Assembly (NCBI RefSeq): GCF_000150275.1
Contig: NW_002060965.1
Span: 190,923-254,922 of the forward strand
DNA from: Trichoplax adhaerens
Lineage: Eukaryota > Placozoa > Uniplacotomia > Trichoplacea > Trichoplacidae
Length of the DNA stretch: 64,000 bases
Reading direction: 5' to 3'
Shown here piece by piece: positions 63,840 through 64,000 of this stretch (positions within the stretch are counted from its first letter, which is position 1; each line of letters opens with the position of its first letter). The position numbers and the translations under genes are program-made. The notes beneath the pieces are model-generated. The model searched no databases. It was not told the DNA's origin and saw only the letters and a program-made list of their open reading frames with translations.

Positions 63840-64000
63840 TTAGATCAACTTAATATCTAAGAGCCTACAATTATAAATGTTACAACCTCTATTTTAATTA
63901 TTACACTTTTACTCGTACCAAAAGACTTTAATCTACGTATTCCTTAATGCAAATTTATTCACGGTTTTATATTCAGAATTTCACATCAGATAATCATACT
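63840..64000. other. AT-rich end of window
   Basis: No feature seen in the last 160 bases. Confidence 0.5.

Noticed and set aside
1-64000. tRNA genes
   Set aside because: No A-box/B-box pair with a foldable cloverleaf was found by eye. Phrases like gttcgaatcattg are LTR B sequence.

Overview
The window is AT-rich animal nuclear DNA with low gene density. It has no operons, tRNA genes, rRNA genes or CRISPR arrays that I can see. Genes lie far apart, and introns can be placed by GT..AG sites. The recognisable proteins are rhodopsin-like seven-helix receptors (GPCRs) and kinesin-light-chain-type tetratricopeptide (TPR) proteins. Many GPCR genes, long 42-residue TPR arrays and strong AT bias point to an early-branching metazoan, most likely a placozoan (Trichoplax/Hoilungia type). 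This is inference; another AT-rich basal animal such as Hydra is not excluded.

Layout. 0-31 kb carries three paralogous GPCR genes, all on +, whose main exons begin near 6.12, 17.84 and 29.80 kb. All three have an AG at the same aligned codon and phase just before TM1, so each probably has an unplaced upstream exon. Between the second and third receptor, 20.8-22.6 kb holds degenerate tandem repeats. The 23-28.3 kb stretch has raised GC and a set of phase-compatible minus-strand exons, probably a real but unidentified gene, plus a short THAP-zinc-finger-like fragment on +.

31-58 kb is the TPR region: one large minus-strand gene with about 24 TPR units (three coding exons, two of them short 3' exons that I place by splice sites), then two smaller plus-strand paralogues at 47.9 and 56.7 kb. 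All three proteins start MGxxxS. AT-rich tandem arrays with units of about 100, about 100-165 and about 118 bp lie next to two of these genes.

Solo LTRs of retrotransposons are scattered through the window and concentrated at 52.3-53.5 and 61.0-63.8 kb. They have TG..CA ends, an internal TATA box and mostly 5-bp target duplications. I separate five LTR types, called A-E here, with several LTRs inserted inside others, so the order of insertion can be read. No gag or pol coding region was seen. The genes look like local families made by duplication (receptors, TPR scaffolds); nothing in the sequence ties them into one pathway.
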